From Albula goreensis (lineage: Eukaryota; Chordata; Actinopteri; Albuliformes; Albulidae): 64,000 nt of DNA. The stretch lies in the NCBI GenBank assembly GCA_022829145.1, contig CM040743.1:30493646-30557645 (forward strand), in the 5' to 3' direction. Position 1 is the first letter of the stretch. Each line of letters opens with the position of its first letter. Positions 39,001-49,680 of the stretch are shown one piece after another. Position numbers and translations under genes: made by a program. The notes under the pieces are model-generated. The model had not been told where the DNA came from, ran no database searches, and worked only from the letters and a program-made list of their open reading frames with translations.

Positions 39001-40752
39001 CTTGTGATGTATTTTACTTATTTAATAACTAAGTACAAATAATTACATACAAATAGATGCAAACAATGTGATGTAGGGAGTGATAAAATCATGATGTTTA
39101 CATGATTCAGTTTTTACATCCACCCTTATTATATATGAATGGTATGAATAGCTCTGTTTGCTGCTGCCATTCCCGTAGCGACAAAACATTTAATTTCATA
39201 AATATCAAACTGAGAATTTATAGTCACTGTATAGTTGAACATAATAATTGTCTTTTTAAATCATTCTTTGTCAAGTGTCTGCATATGCTATCAAAATGTT
39301 TATACTTCAAACACGAGCTCAGTCAGGGACAAGTCTGCTGTGTTGTTCAAAGTTGTCAAATTCTTCCTCTTAACTGCTGCATAATTTAATGAAACATAGC
39401 TCTGAGTACATGATTTTCTCCCTATCCGAGCTAGCCTATTTTCTCATAAACATCCAGTGGTGCAAACTGTATTTCTAATGCTAACATTTTAGGTTTTTCT
39501 AGACAGATGCAGAAGATTTTGGTGCCATTCTCACTTATGGTGTCTCACTTGCACACATGTTTTGATAAAACTTTGGGGTAACATGTAAAACAAAAGAGTG
39601 ATGTTGACACACTAGAAGCACGTAAAACAAAGAAGCTAAGACCTCAGGGAGAAGAGGTCTAGATCTGTGTTCTTAGTCTGGCTTTCATTACCAGAAATCC
39701 CAAAAACACTAAATCTGCATCTTTAAGACCAATGTGAAATCTTTTCTTCTCTATAGCCTTGGAACTGAAAAAAGCAGCAACACTACATTTGTCAGAGATA
39801 CTGCAAGGTCAATGTGGTCCCACAAAATAACAAATGGATAAAACTTGGATGTAACAAAGCAGGAGCTAATGGATAAACTCACCAAAAGAGAAGTTGGTGT
39901 GGCCATTACCTGAGAAAATATCAAAAAAATAAAGAACTGGACTATAACCTACAAGGAAAAAAGGAAGCAGGGAAGGCCATACAACAACTGGTGATGCTCC
40001 ATGACACAGGAATTAATCAAAGCGGGGACCTCCTAGCAAGATGCTAAGGCCATCACCTTTGCGAAAGTGCCATGGTGAACTTCCTGTGTTTCTAATGGGG
40101 CCTAAAGAACTGAGAAGAAAACAATGAAAAAGTGAATGCATGTACATTTGGCATTTAGACATCATTTAAAAAGCAAGTTTACAATACAATATCTACTGTT
40201 TCTATGTGTTATGAATGGCATATATAGTATATACTATATAATGAGTAACTTATTTATAATCAGTATTTCATCTCATTTAATCCCTTAAGACTAATTATTT
40301 AAATATGGGACATCTTTTGATTGAGTTTTATCATTTGTCATGTTTTTATAAAACTTTTTGCTCTATAAAATTGTGAACTTTAGGGTGATATTTTTTTAAA
40401 TTTCCTTTACCAGTCTTTACACAGACACCATGTTACTTTCTATTACACCTGCTACAAATCAATTCTTCAAACCTCAAACAAGTCACAACGTTGACACCTC
40501 TAACACTCATCTGTCAAAGTGGCTGAACAGCCATTGGCGGCAGCTTTCCTTCACACCTGTAACAAAAGAATTGTTATATTTGCAGAAAGCATTACCCATG
40601 ACCAATCTCATGTCCTTCAGACGGAACATGAAATCTTGTCCTGAGGAAGTGTGTGAGTAACTTAAATAAGAAGAAATAGATTATCTTTTTTTCTGACTAT
40701 CTCTGAGGATGCTATGCTAGCATTGGGGCTCAGGAATCTGACCCCCCCCATC
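36061..40752. other. AT-rich sequence, no gene seen
   Basis: Frames up to 103 codons (37,168-37,479, plus strand) lack recognisable domains. A short CA run is at about 38,480-38,491. The segment 39,730-40,090 is A-rich on the plus strand and could be a decayed transposon body, but no family landmark is legible. Confidence 0.4.
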
Positions 40753-41995
40753 TGTCAGGTGGTAAGTGTGACAACTGCTGACTTGGTTCGAGCCTCCCAC
40801 GGTCGAGTGATTGGGGAACGTGGGAGTAACGGTTAATTGGGGAGTTGGTTCATTCGCCGGTCAGTCTTCTGGGGAGTACACAGACCTACCCTGTGTTAGT
40901 GAGTAGGTATAGTCACAGGTATAACGCAGCGCCACCTTCAGTTGGGAATTGGACAGCTCAGGGGGAGCAGGCTCTGCAACTGGTTTTAACTTTTTTTTTT
41001 TTTTTTATTTAGGTTTTGGTTTACCGGTTTGCCGGTGTTCTTGTTATTTCGGAATCTTGATTTGTTTTGCTCATTTGCGGAGCGGAATCCAGGGTGGGGA
41101 TTCTGTATTGGGTGCTTGTGCTTGGGAGAGTGAGGGGCAACAGACCACTGCTTCCCAGTGAGCGCTGCCGAGGAGACGTTGCAACAGACGGAAGGGACTG
41201 GCGCCGGCGAAGAGGGATGGAGGTGAGCACAAGCAGTGGAACGGCAGCACCCTGGGCTGGGCAGGAGGCACAGTGGGGCAGAGCCCTGGAGGCTAAAGGT
41301 TTCAGTGTATGTGTGCCCTAGATTGAAAGCCTGTCCGGCCAGGCAGTTAAGTGACTGGTGTTGTGTTTCTTCCTCTCAAGCTTGGTCAGTTTCTTGTGTG
41401 GGAGCTGGAGCATCAGGGGTCCAGAGGTAGTTGTCCAGGGATTGACAGCGATTGGAAGCACTGTGTCCTTTTCGTTTCAGTTTGTTTTTATTTTATTTTG
41501 GGACGCAGAGGAGGCCTGGCAGTGCATTGCAAGCCCAGCCTGCATCCCAACCATTATTTTTTTGTTTGTATACGTGAAGGTGTGAGTGTGCGTGTGGGCC
41601 TACCCCCCTCTCTTGTGTGGTATTATCCCCCTTGGATGGCCATGAGGGTCCTGTCTGTACCACGTGGGCAGGGGCGGGAGGAAGTCTGGGTGTGGCTACC
41701 GTGTGTTGTGTAGTGTGTGCCACAGGGGATTTTTAGTGGTTTAGTGTGTGGTGTGAGGAAATCGCTCTCTCCCAGTGTTGTACTCTTGTGGCACTGGGGT
41801 GGACAGGAGAAGGGCTGCCACATGTGGGTGGGGAAAATAGGAATGGGGGATTGGTCAGCCCAGAGTGAGTTGTCCTCCCATGAATGGTTTTTAATTCTCA
41901 AACTTCTGCTAATCCATGTCTCCTGGATGTCCATGGTGGGTACACCAGTGTACCTGGGTTGGGGTAGCCAGGGTCAGCGCTTGTGGCTCCTGACA
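40753..41995 (+). mobile_element. LTR-like repeat, family copy 5 (end-to-end, 1,243 bp)
   Basis: The only copy in which both ends are visible: TGTCAGGTGG at the left and GGCTCCTGACA at the right, i.e. TG...CA termini with a short inverted repeat TGTCAGG/CCTGACA. The base triplets immediately outside (ATC left, GAT right) extend the inverted repeat by three, and no direct target duplication is seen. Internal order is a GATTGGGGAACG region, GGTATAACGC where related copies have GGATAAA(A)G, a T16 block, CGCTGCCGAGGAG, GCAGAGGAGGCCTGG, GTGTGGGCCTACC, GGGGATTTTT, TCTCCCAGTGTTG and TGGGTTGGGGTAGCC. Copy 3 keeps an AATAAA about 95 bp from this end. Together these suggest a solo LTR of an endogenous retrovirus or LTR retrotransposon with a long R region. 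A large non-autonomous DNA element is the alternative. Overlapping frames of 62-120 codons inside are not credible genes. Confidence 0.65.
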
Positions 41996-42439
41996 GATAC
42001 ACAGACTGACAGACAAGTGCCCACATTACACGTACCTATATGCACAGTACTGTAAAGGAAGGAGGGTGTATGTGGCAGACATCTGCATACCCTGCTGTAC
42101 ATTTGTTGGGGATTACCATGGTAAACTGAGGTATGAACTGGGAATGAACTCTTTAAATGTAAGCCTGCTGTACGTAATGGGATTTTGAGTAATACGTATA
42201 TGTGATAATGTACAGCATATGTTTGAAAAGATAAGCTGTATGTAATATGTCTATGAATTGACATAATATAGCTGCTGTGACTTCAGTAATTGTGTAGGTG
42301 TGTATGACAGAGAGCTTGGCTGTGGTCAATATCTGATTCCTGTGTGGACTGGTCACAGTCCTGAACTGACCCGTATGCGCAAAAGAACAAAACAAAGATG
42401 TCACACACTGCATGCTGTTATACAGGTTAATGTGTTATT

Positions 42440-42661
42440 TTATAAGGTGATGTGCAGCGGAAGCCAGTGAATTCGTGAGCGGATGATGAGGAGGATGAGG
42501 ATGAGGAGAAAGAGAGCAAAATTTTTAGTGATGCTCTCAAACACAGACCGGTTATGACACGTCCCCTCAAGTTTTGCTTGTATACTGCTGTCACCCCAAA
42601 TGCTTATGAGGCCTAACTCCTCACTGTCCCTCCACTGATTACCTTCGCAGCTGTCTTCCAT
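42440..42661 (-). pseudogene. Myb/SANT-like (trihelix-type) DNA-binding domain fragment
   Basis: From an ATG at 42,661 the minus strand encodes about 73 residues. The central part reads WRDSEELGLISIWGDSSIQ, then AKLEGTCHNRSVFESI. The pattern Trp-x3-Glu-x4-Leu-Ile-x-Ile-Trp-(about 8)-Leu-Glu-Gly-x3-Asn-x-Ser-Val-Phe-x-x-Ile fits the Myb/SANT-like domain found in the accessory DNA-binding protein of PIF/Harbinger transposons and in host proteins derived from it. After this the frame becomes hydrophobic (LILLII), which does not fit the rest of the domain. It is probably out of frame, or intronic after an exon end. The typical third helix is missing, so the copy is broken. That it is an exon of a host gene cannot be excluded, but the adjoining transposon-like terminal sequence argues for a relic. 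Confidence 0.5.
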
Positions 42662-42975
42662 AGTCACCGAGCGACCAAAGAACTATGTAAAATCTTTTGA
42701 GTGACTCCTGCCAGCGCACAATTGTGACGAATGTCAATCTATAGTGACGTTAAGTGACATGAATTCCGATATGACTGTTCAGACTGAGGTCGCATTGCAA
42801 AAAATCTGACCTGTATCTGATTTAGGACCACATATATGGAAGTGGCCCAAATCAGAATTAAAATGATCAGATTCCATGTGGACTGTGCTGTTCACACTGA
42901 AAAAAACAGAGTCACATATGAGCAAATAAACCAGATTTGGGCCACATTTACCTGCAGTCTGAACGTAGCCGAAGA
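42440..42975 (-). mobile_element. PIF/Harbinger-like element remnant
   Basis: The outer (right) part, 42,779-42,970, is bounded by TTCAGACTGAGG and the inverted GCAGTCTGAACGTAGCC, with AAATCTGA/TCAGATTT-type subterminal motifs facing each other. This kind of terminal region is common in fish non-autonomous elements. On its inner side, on the minus strand, starts a short open frame encoding a Myb/SANT-like domain (next entry). The left boundary is unclear, and the transposase gene proper is absent. Assignment to Harbinger rather than hAT depends on the domain identification. Confidence 0.45.
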
Positions 42976-42999
42976 TAGTGTATGCAAAATTACATGCAA

Positions 43000-44640
43000 A
43001 ACTGTTAACATGCACAAAACAAAAAAAAACACATTGATATTACACTAATGAGGTGCAAAGAGGAGTGTGCATGTTAAAATGTAAAGATATGGATTTTTCA
43101 TTTTTGTGGGTTAGCTTGAATGAATATGCAAAATTGGGCATCCCTGCATTTCATGAAATAGTTGGAGATAGTGTCATGCAAATAGATTACCTTAGCATGT
43201 ATAATATTATTTACTAAGCCTAAAAGAATTCTGGGAAAGGTAATTGAATATGCTTGTAAGTGAATGGGAAACAGGTGTAAACATATATGCAATCAGTAAA
43301 CGGTCATTGCAGCAGGTCATCAAGAAGAAGGCATAGTAACATAGTAAGACCACAACATAGAGAACATTTTTTTACTAATGCAAATCTCTTTGGAATATCA
43401 GAGGAAAACAAATTCTTGATACATATCAGCTACCTAGCAATACCTTTGATTAAGTAATTGGAATAACTAATGTCATTCCAGCAATGTCTTTGCATCTGTC
43501 TCATTCTGTGCTGAATTGACTTCAGGTTGGGATGTATTTTTTTTTTTAAATGTAGGTTACTTTTCCTATGAATCCTAACAAGTCAGAGTAAACCAGCAGC
43601 ATAACAATACTGTAACACTAGCCCTTTATTTATCTTTAACAGTCTGGATATCCTTTTCAAACATGAAAATTCATTAAATATGGCTGTTTGCAGCTGGAGT
43701 CATCTGCATAATGACTCTGTACTATGTCCTGGCTATTATTTAAGGGCTATTATGTACTTGTGGTTACCAAGGTCAACCTGCTCAAGTAACCCATGAAGCC
43801 ACAAACATCATAAAAACAAGTCTATGTATTTGTTAACATCAGTATAGGATTATGTTTGTGGTTTGACATAATTTACTATAGCCAGCAGCTTATTAGCACA
43901 CTGTCCACCAATATGTAAATTATGAAAAAGGTCAAATAATGTACAGCTATGGAATAAAATATTATATTAAATATCCAAGACAGGACTGACATGTGGCCAA
44001 TGTTTGTTTTCTAATGATCATAATCAGTTACATTTCAAAGCATATCTCTCCTTAGTTTGACTAAATCAATGTGAAATATCATTGCTTATGCTCTTTGATT
44101 GTGGTGCTTACACTTTGATTTTGGCTCTTTATTTCAAAGATAAAAGCATCAATCTGTTCTGAATAGATCAACTATTGTAAATCATGTGATAGGTGTTCCC
44201 GTTTGTATGCATTTTTCATCAATAGGCTATTTAGGTCAATGTTTCAAAAATGATCAAACTGCTTATGGAGAACAAGAGTTTATCCGTCCATTGTAATTGA
44301 AACTTGTTTCAGTTCACCTTGTGTGAGTAAAATTATGGACAGATGTGACTCTTTCATCCATGTGCTTTTACATAGTGAACCTTTTTTCTTAGGCTGTTTT
44401 TATGACAACATTACATAATTTGAAAAGCATCTTAAGAGTACTGTGACAGAAAATAGATTCATCTTCATGCTCTGTTTTTACAAGACAATAATAGTTTGAA
44501 TGATTTGAAATTACTGGCAAATGTGTGTTAATATTGCTTTGAAAATTATAAGACAATTCCTTTTGCATGAACTGTAACTGTAAAATATGAATACCCAGAA
44601 AATAAATTAACTGTAGCTGTTTGTGCTATGCAAGTGCTGT
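43000..44640. other. AT-rich sequence, no gene seen
   Basis: Only short frames without recognisable domains. Contains several octamer- or homeodomain-like AT motifs typical of any AT-rich DNA. Confidence 0.4.
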
Positions 44641-44654
44641 CTCTTATGTCTCCA

Positions 44655-44790
44655 TTTTTGCACAGTAGTTAAATAATCATTGGCCAGCCATTAATCGATG
44701 AAGTCATCGAAACAGTCATATTATCCAATGAGCATGGAGCATTATTCATGAGGTGATTATTGTAGTTGGGCAGTTTACATGAGGTAGTGA
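44655..44790. other. Candidate conserved non-coding element (weak)
   Basis: A stretch of complex, non-repetitive AT-rich sequence with clustered homeodomain-like cores (TAATCATTGG, CATTAATCGATG, ATTATTCATGAGG, GTGATTATTG) and a CCAAT-type element (ATCCAATGAG). No open frame. It looks different from the drifted sequence around it, but conservation cannot be judged from one genome. Confidence 0.15.
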
Positions 44791-45648
44791 AAACCGATAA
44801 CAACAAAAGGTGTCAATCAAAACAAGACTCCAGTAGTGGTGTTGCTGTTGTTCAGGTATCTACCTCAGAAGTGGATGAAAGTCTTCCAATTATGGGGCAC
44901 CAGTTATGGATCTCAAAGTAAAAATTAATAATAGGGTTGGGTATATTTAATGAAATGGTCCAGGTGATGCACTGCTGAAGTGTCTTGCTTTTTCCCGTCC
45001 CAAGTGACTTGTTGATATGCTTTGTGTTCTGTTTTCTATATGTGAGGTTTTTTGACAGCCAGGTAAATGCCTTACTTTCACCAAAACTCGATAGACACAA
45101 TTGTACTTTGCCCATGTGTTTAATGGCCAGGCAAGGGTGAAACTGAAAATAAACACAAAGGGTTCAATTATTCGATAGCTGACAAAATGCTGTTACATGT
45201 CTGGCCAATAACACTTCCCAAATGATCTGTTTACACAAAATAATATAGAAGAAATACAGATAGAGATGAAACAGAAATATACATATGTATGATGCTGCCA
45301 TATGGATACAAATGTATACAGATGAATGCAAATTGAACCACAGGTCCACATATAAATTCCTGCTTGACATCACAGGATATGAACACGTCATAGCTAGGGG
45401 AAAATATAACAAAGGGCCATTGGATAGTGATGAAACTAAAATGACATTTTGACTAACAAACACACTCAAGTGAAACAGAACACTTTGACTAAGTTTATTT
45501 CTGGGTTCCCTCTGACAAAGGCCAGCTGGATTGGTTGTTCCATGAAAGCCACTTCTTGATGTCAGGTTTACTTGGAATATATTACTTGTAGTGTATGGAT
45601 GTATTGCAGATGCATTGCAAGTAATAGATTGAAGAGATTGCCCATGCT

Positions 45649-45834
45649 ATGAAGAGGAGTCTCAGCCCATTGGACAACGTCTCTTACAAGAGTAATGCCA
45701 AGCTTACTCTAGAGCCTCCAGCAGAGTGCAGAGCACGACTCAAGTCCAGGAGAGACAAAAGAGAAATCTTCTCTCTCTCCATTTTCCTTCTAGTCCTGTT
45801 TTCCTTGGTGATGCATCTTCCTTTGCGTGTGTGA
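45649..45834 (+). CDS. Possible first exon: short type II membrane protein N-terminus (unrecognised)
   Basis: ATG at 45,649 opens 61 codons ending at a TGA. The peptide has a polar N-terminal half, then a basic cluster (RARLKSRRDKRE) directly followed by a hydrophobic stretch (IFSLSIFLLVLFSLVMHLPL). That is the layout of a cytoplasmic tail plus signal-anchor. Possible splice donors (GTGTGT) lie just before the stop. I cannot assign a family. Neighbouring DNA gives no second exon, TATA box or CpG island, and a random frame of this size is easily expected in 64 kb. It is listed only because its composition is the least random of the unassigned frames. Confidence 0.15.
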   Translation: MKRSLSPLDNVSYKSNAKLTLEPPAECRARLKSRRDKREIFSLSIFLLVLFSLVMHLPLRV

Positions 45835-45839
45835 CCCTA

Positions 45840-46383
45840 TATTGCCTCTGATGAATCAGTGTTGATTCGTTAAGAGTGAAAAGGAAGTCCATCTCTCATT
45901 GGTCTGCTCTGACATCCCACTGAATAGTTTATGGACAGGGGGAGTTTTCCGTCCTCTTTATTCCTTTCTTCTTGCTCTGAAAAGGTGAGGCGTTTGGTAT
46001 TACATTTAAGAGGAGTAATACATCTGATGCTAAAGCTGGGGATTAAGCATTCAAGAACGAGGAAATGAATCTCATATTTAAACGATGTTCAACAAGTGTG
46101 ACACATGACATGCCACAGATATTAGTCGGCCTATGGATATTATAGTCATTTAAATGAGAAGCACAGCCAGTATACATTATGTGTAAATTCATTAGACCGT
46201 ACCTTGCAATTTTCAATTCATGGATACATAAGTTTTAGCTGTAAGAGGTACAGTCTTTGTTAATGGGTCTATATAGTACTAAAAAGGTTCACTTGTGATT
46301 ACATGCAGAGAGCCTTCTTGCTTATATGAGGGTATATGGGCTTTAAATTCCTTTTTTTCTTTGAGTGTAGCAGTCAGTAAACC
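45840..46383. other. AT-rich sequence, no gene seen
   Basis: Nothing recognisable on either strand. Confidence 0.4.
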
Positions 46384-46612
46384 TGTGGCTTAGTTCTGTT
46401 TGTGTTTCCTTGTTTTCCCCTGTCTCTGTGCCATGTGCTTGTTTGTTTCCCTCATGCTCTGTCCCGCCCCCTTGTTACCACTTGATTGTTTGATTCATTG
46501 TTGGTGTCTTTGTTTCACCTGCCCTTCAGCTCACCTGTTCCCTGTTTCACCTTGTTAACTGTTGCATTTATATCCCTGGTGTTTCTTTGTTCGTTGTGAG
46601 TTTGTCTGTTAC
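46384..46612 (+). mobile_element. LTR 5' portion (teleost ERV/Gypsy-style)
   Basis: A pyrimidine-rich region with repeated TTTCACCTG, CTCACCTG and CACCTTG motifs ends in a TATA box (ATTTATATCCC at 46,566-46,576). The same layout, with TTTCACCTGTTTG, GTTACCTGG and TATTTATACCC, is found at 47,945-48,120. The U3 regions of many fish LTRs look like this. Here no polyadenylation signal or TGACA end follows, so only the promoter part seems to be present, or the element diverges after the hairpin at 46,612-46,657. Confidence 0.45.
46566..46576 (+). promoter_or_regulatory. TATA box of the LTR fragment
   Basis: ATTTATATCCC follows the CACCTG-rich upstream region and precedes a strong hairpin by about 40 bp, so transcription would begin close to the hairpin. 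Confidence 0.4.
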
Positions 46613-46657
46613 TTGGGGTGCTGTAGCTACCCCTAGGTTAGCCATAGCACCCCCAAG
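46612..46657. repeat. Inverted repeat (hairpin), about 20-bp arms
   Basis: CTTGGGGTGCTGTAGCTAC is followed after a few bases by GTTAGCCATAGCACCCCCAAG, the approximate reverse complement with one bulge and a few mismatches. A compact stem-loop is predicted. Confidence 0.8.
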
Positions 46658-46659
46658 AA

Positions 46660-47940
46660 ATTTCTGTGGTTTCTTTATAATTATAATTGTGACTGTCGCG
46701 GATTGGGTACTGCATTTGTGTGTACGTGTGTCAGAGGTGTTGCAGTACAAAAAACAGTGGCAACCGGCACATTAATAGGATACCTTAAATTTCAGCGAAC
46801 CCTCACTGAAAAGTCAAGCAACGCCATAGCAACAGGAAAAGAAAATCTCTGGTGCCGCAACTGATAATAAGCTATGGTATTGCTCATGACTTGTTAGCAT
46901 ACTATGTCACTTATAATAGACTGAAGCCTGGACTCATTAAACATTCATCGTTAACTTTGACTTAGAAAATGATTAAATAATTATATACTTCAACACAATA
47001 TTTTTTTCTTGGAATTGATTTTCTTGATTTCTGAACATATTTAATTGTGAGATAGTGTCAAGAATACACACTGAATGAGTCTAGGCCTGTGTCTTGCTTG
47101 GTGGTAGAGATTATTCAAGGAAATAATGCCTTTTTTTGATGTTTTTAGAGTTTTTATTTTTAATTCAGGCACTAAACAGGAAACAGAATGAGTGGGCGAC
47201 CTTAAGCCTTCTCATTTTAGTGGAAACTGTAGATGCTCACAAGTTGCTTACATTTCTTCAGGAATATTTTTCCTTTTTTTCAAATTGTTCATTATGAATT
47301 TAAGTGATGCTATGCAAAAATAAAGATTTATACACTGAAATATTTGCGAAAACAAAACAAAAAACAATGATTGTCGGGTTCATGGGGGTGTCTCGGAATC
47401 ATTGGCCATCTCTTCTTCCTCGCCCTCATGCTTGCAGCCTGTCCCTCACTTCCAATGGCTCTTCATAGTTTCAGGTTAGTTTTTTTGATGAACTCAAACA
47501 CTCATCCCTGCGAATCCCAAGCATACAATGGAGAGGACATTCATCATATGGAAAACATAAATACATAAACAAACACGCTGAGGTAACCACAACACGACAG
47601 CAGGGCTTTGGTAATTGTGCCCAAGTACTCCACAAAGTAACAGGTTTTTCATTTTAACATTGTTCCCTTTTATTTCCTAGATAATTTTTTCAGCTGTAAT
47701 GGTAAGGGAGCAAGCCCACTCTTTGTACTGATGCACTTAAAAGATGTTTTTCAACCAAGCATATACAGAGGATAGGTACAGCTTGGGAACTCCTTGGCAA
47801 AATGTATTATCCAGTATCTATTATCGTTATGTTCATATTCACATTACTTCTTCCAGATGTAGATATATGACCAGCCTTATTTTCTGTCAGTATTTCAGCT
47901 GTTTAGTGTTTTAAAAAACAAAAATTTTATATAAAAAAAA
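46660..47940. other. No gene seen
   Basis: Mixed AT-rich sequence. The 65-codon frame at 47,371-47,568 has a hydrophobic N-terminus but no recognisable family. Confidence 0.4.
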
Positions 47941-48110
47941 AAACATGATTGTTTTGGTTTTGTTTGTCTGTTCCTATGTGTTTGTGTTTTCTTTTTTCTT
48001 TTTCTCGTTTCCCCTCTCGTTTTCCCGTTTCAACCCTTAATTGATTATATCATCTGTTTCACCTGTTTGCATGCTCATCTGTTACCTGGTACCTCATTTG
48101 TTTTCTTGTA

Positions 48111-48116
48111 TTTATA
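48111..48116 (+). promoter_or_regulatory. TATA box of the solo LTR
   Basis: TTTATA in the context CTTGTATTTATACCC, immediately after the CACCTG/ACCTGG-rich U3-like segment. Confidence 0.5.
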
Positions 48117-48409
48117 CCCTTGTGTGCCATTGTCTTGTGCCAGTTTGTCACAGTTGATTTCTTTCTCTGTTTCATAAACCACCTGTTTCTCTGTTCATTG
48201 CCTACCCATTGCACCGTTTGCCTGTTCTTTCGACTTCACTTTCAGTGTGTTTTTGCCTGGCTGCTGTGTTTTTCTGGTTTTGAGCTTTGCCTGCCTGCTC
48301 ATCATCTGTGATTTTCGGGCTGTGAATCTGTACCTTTGCCGTTCCACTCTGTTTTTGGACTTTGCCCGGCTTCTGACCCTGATTTGTTTTTTTTTTTTTT
48401 CGGCTGCTT

Positions 48410-48415
48410 AATAAA
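48410..48415 (+). promoter_or_regulatory. Polyadenylation signal AATAAA of the solo LTR
   Basis: CTTAATAAACTACTG is followed 61 bp later by the LTR-like terminus TCTGACA. A T16 run precedes it. Confidence 0.55.
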
Positions 48416-48479
48416 CTACTGTTTATTATTCATCTCCGTCTGCCTGAGTCCCCGAGTACCTGGCTGAGTTCTGACAATT

Positions 48480-49680
48480 TTTACTTAACACAAGTAAAGT
48501 CAAGCCACAAATTCTTATTTGCAAACATCTGACATTGCAGTCAATACCAATGTGTTTAAAGCCCCGGTCTTTCCACTCCTTGTTTAAAGCTGCAGTGTAC
48601 TGCTGCAAATCTTTGTAAATTATTTTACAAATTGCCTACACTGACAGTAATTTGGTCATTGTTGTTAAATGCTATTCAGTTGAGAGTGGTTTGGTTTTTT
48701 TATATTGTGAGTGCTTTGATAATTTCCAGGAGCTATTTTTACACCAGCGGAAATTGAAGAAAGTCTAACAGTGTGTGGGATGACTAATGTGCAAAAAGTA
48801 AGCAAAAGTATGACTAATTTTTACCACTTAGCTGTATGATGAGAAAGACCACTTTACATTGAATTTCAGGTCAACATGATATCAAGATTAAATTTTTATT
48901 TAAAAATTTTTCGTTCGTTCTTAGTGAGCCCGTTATCTGTTCAGTTTGCTTAATTTAAAATGAAATCAGATTCATTCAATTGGTTTCATGACTGGCCTAT
49001 TGAAACCACCAATGTGCAATATCATGTCAACGCTTTATTTAATAGAAGACAAGCTATTTCAAGGACATTAGATGATGTCAAAATTCATTGAGTCCTCCAT
49101 ATGTTTTTATGAACTGGACTTAAAGATATACTATGTCATTTTCTTGTAAGTGGAGATTATGTACTGAAAGGTTCCAGTCACAATAGTCAAAAGTAGTGGG
49201 CTATAATCTCACAAAAGATTAGCCTGTATGTCCTCTCAAGATTTCGTTTTTGCTTCCTCAGCCGAGCCTCTAAATTGGAAAGCATATATCATAGTGAAAG
49301 CATTCAAGCTGATATGGTACAGAATTGTCAGAAATTGAGTTGGACAATTTTTAGTGACTCAAATTGGCACAAAAAATATCCTGTGGGAGAACAAAAAAGG
49401 GGATGCTCATGAAAGATTTCCGCCCCAAAGGCATTAGGAAATTGCTTTAAACAGCTTTATTAGAAATTGGGAGCCTCCTATTTCCTGTACAGAGACATAA
49501 GATGAAGTCCTAGAAATAACTTTTTTTTTTTTTTTGCAGTGTAGCAATTCCCTCAAGGATGAGTAAGAGTGTCCTCAGGGAATGGTTATGTACACCATTA
49601 GCTCATTGGAGAAATTTTGGTTCTGACATAACTGTTGTGCCAAAATATGAGAAGGTTTAATAAACAACAGGATTAAAACA
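48480..49680. other. AT-rich sequence, no gene seen
   Basis: No recognisable feature apart from a T15 run near 49,520-49,534. Confidence 0.4.

Larger units (their letters stand above)
47945..48476 (+). mobile_element. Solo LTR (teleost ERV/Gypsy-style)
   Basis: Shows a U3-like pyrimidine-rich region with CACCTG-type motifs, a TATA box (TATTTATACCC, 48,109-48,119), a long T/C-rich stretch, AATAAA at 48,410-48,415 and an end ...CTGAGTTCTGACA at 48,476. TATA-to-poly(A) spacing is about 300 bp and the signal lies 61 bp from the terminal CA, as usual for an LTR. The left boundary (about 47,945, near TGATTG) is uncertain because the expected TGTCAGAA start is not visible. No gag, pol or primer-binding site adjoins, so it is most likely a solo LTR. 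The 63-codon frame inside is not a gene. Confidence 0.6.

Noticed and set aside
39730..40090. A-rich stretch that might be a transposase relic
   Set aside because: No motif in any frame could be tied to a known transposase.
40780..40800. GGTTCGAGCC, a B-box-like sequence at the start of LTR-like copy 5
   Set aside because: Other copies of the family lack it, so it is not a conserved pol III promoter.
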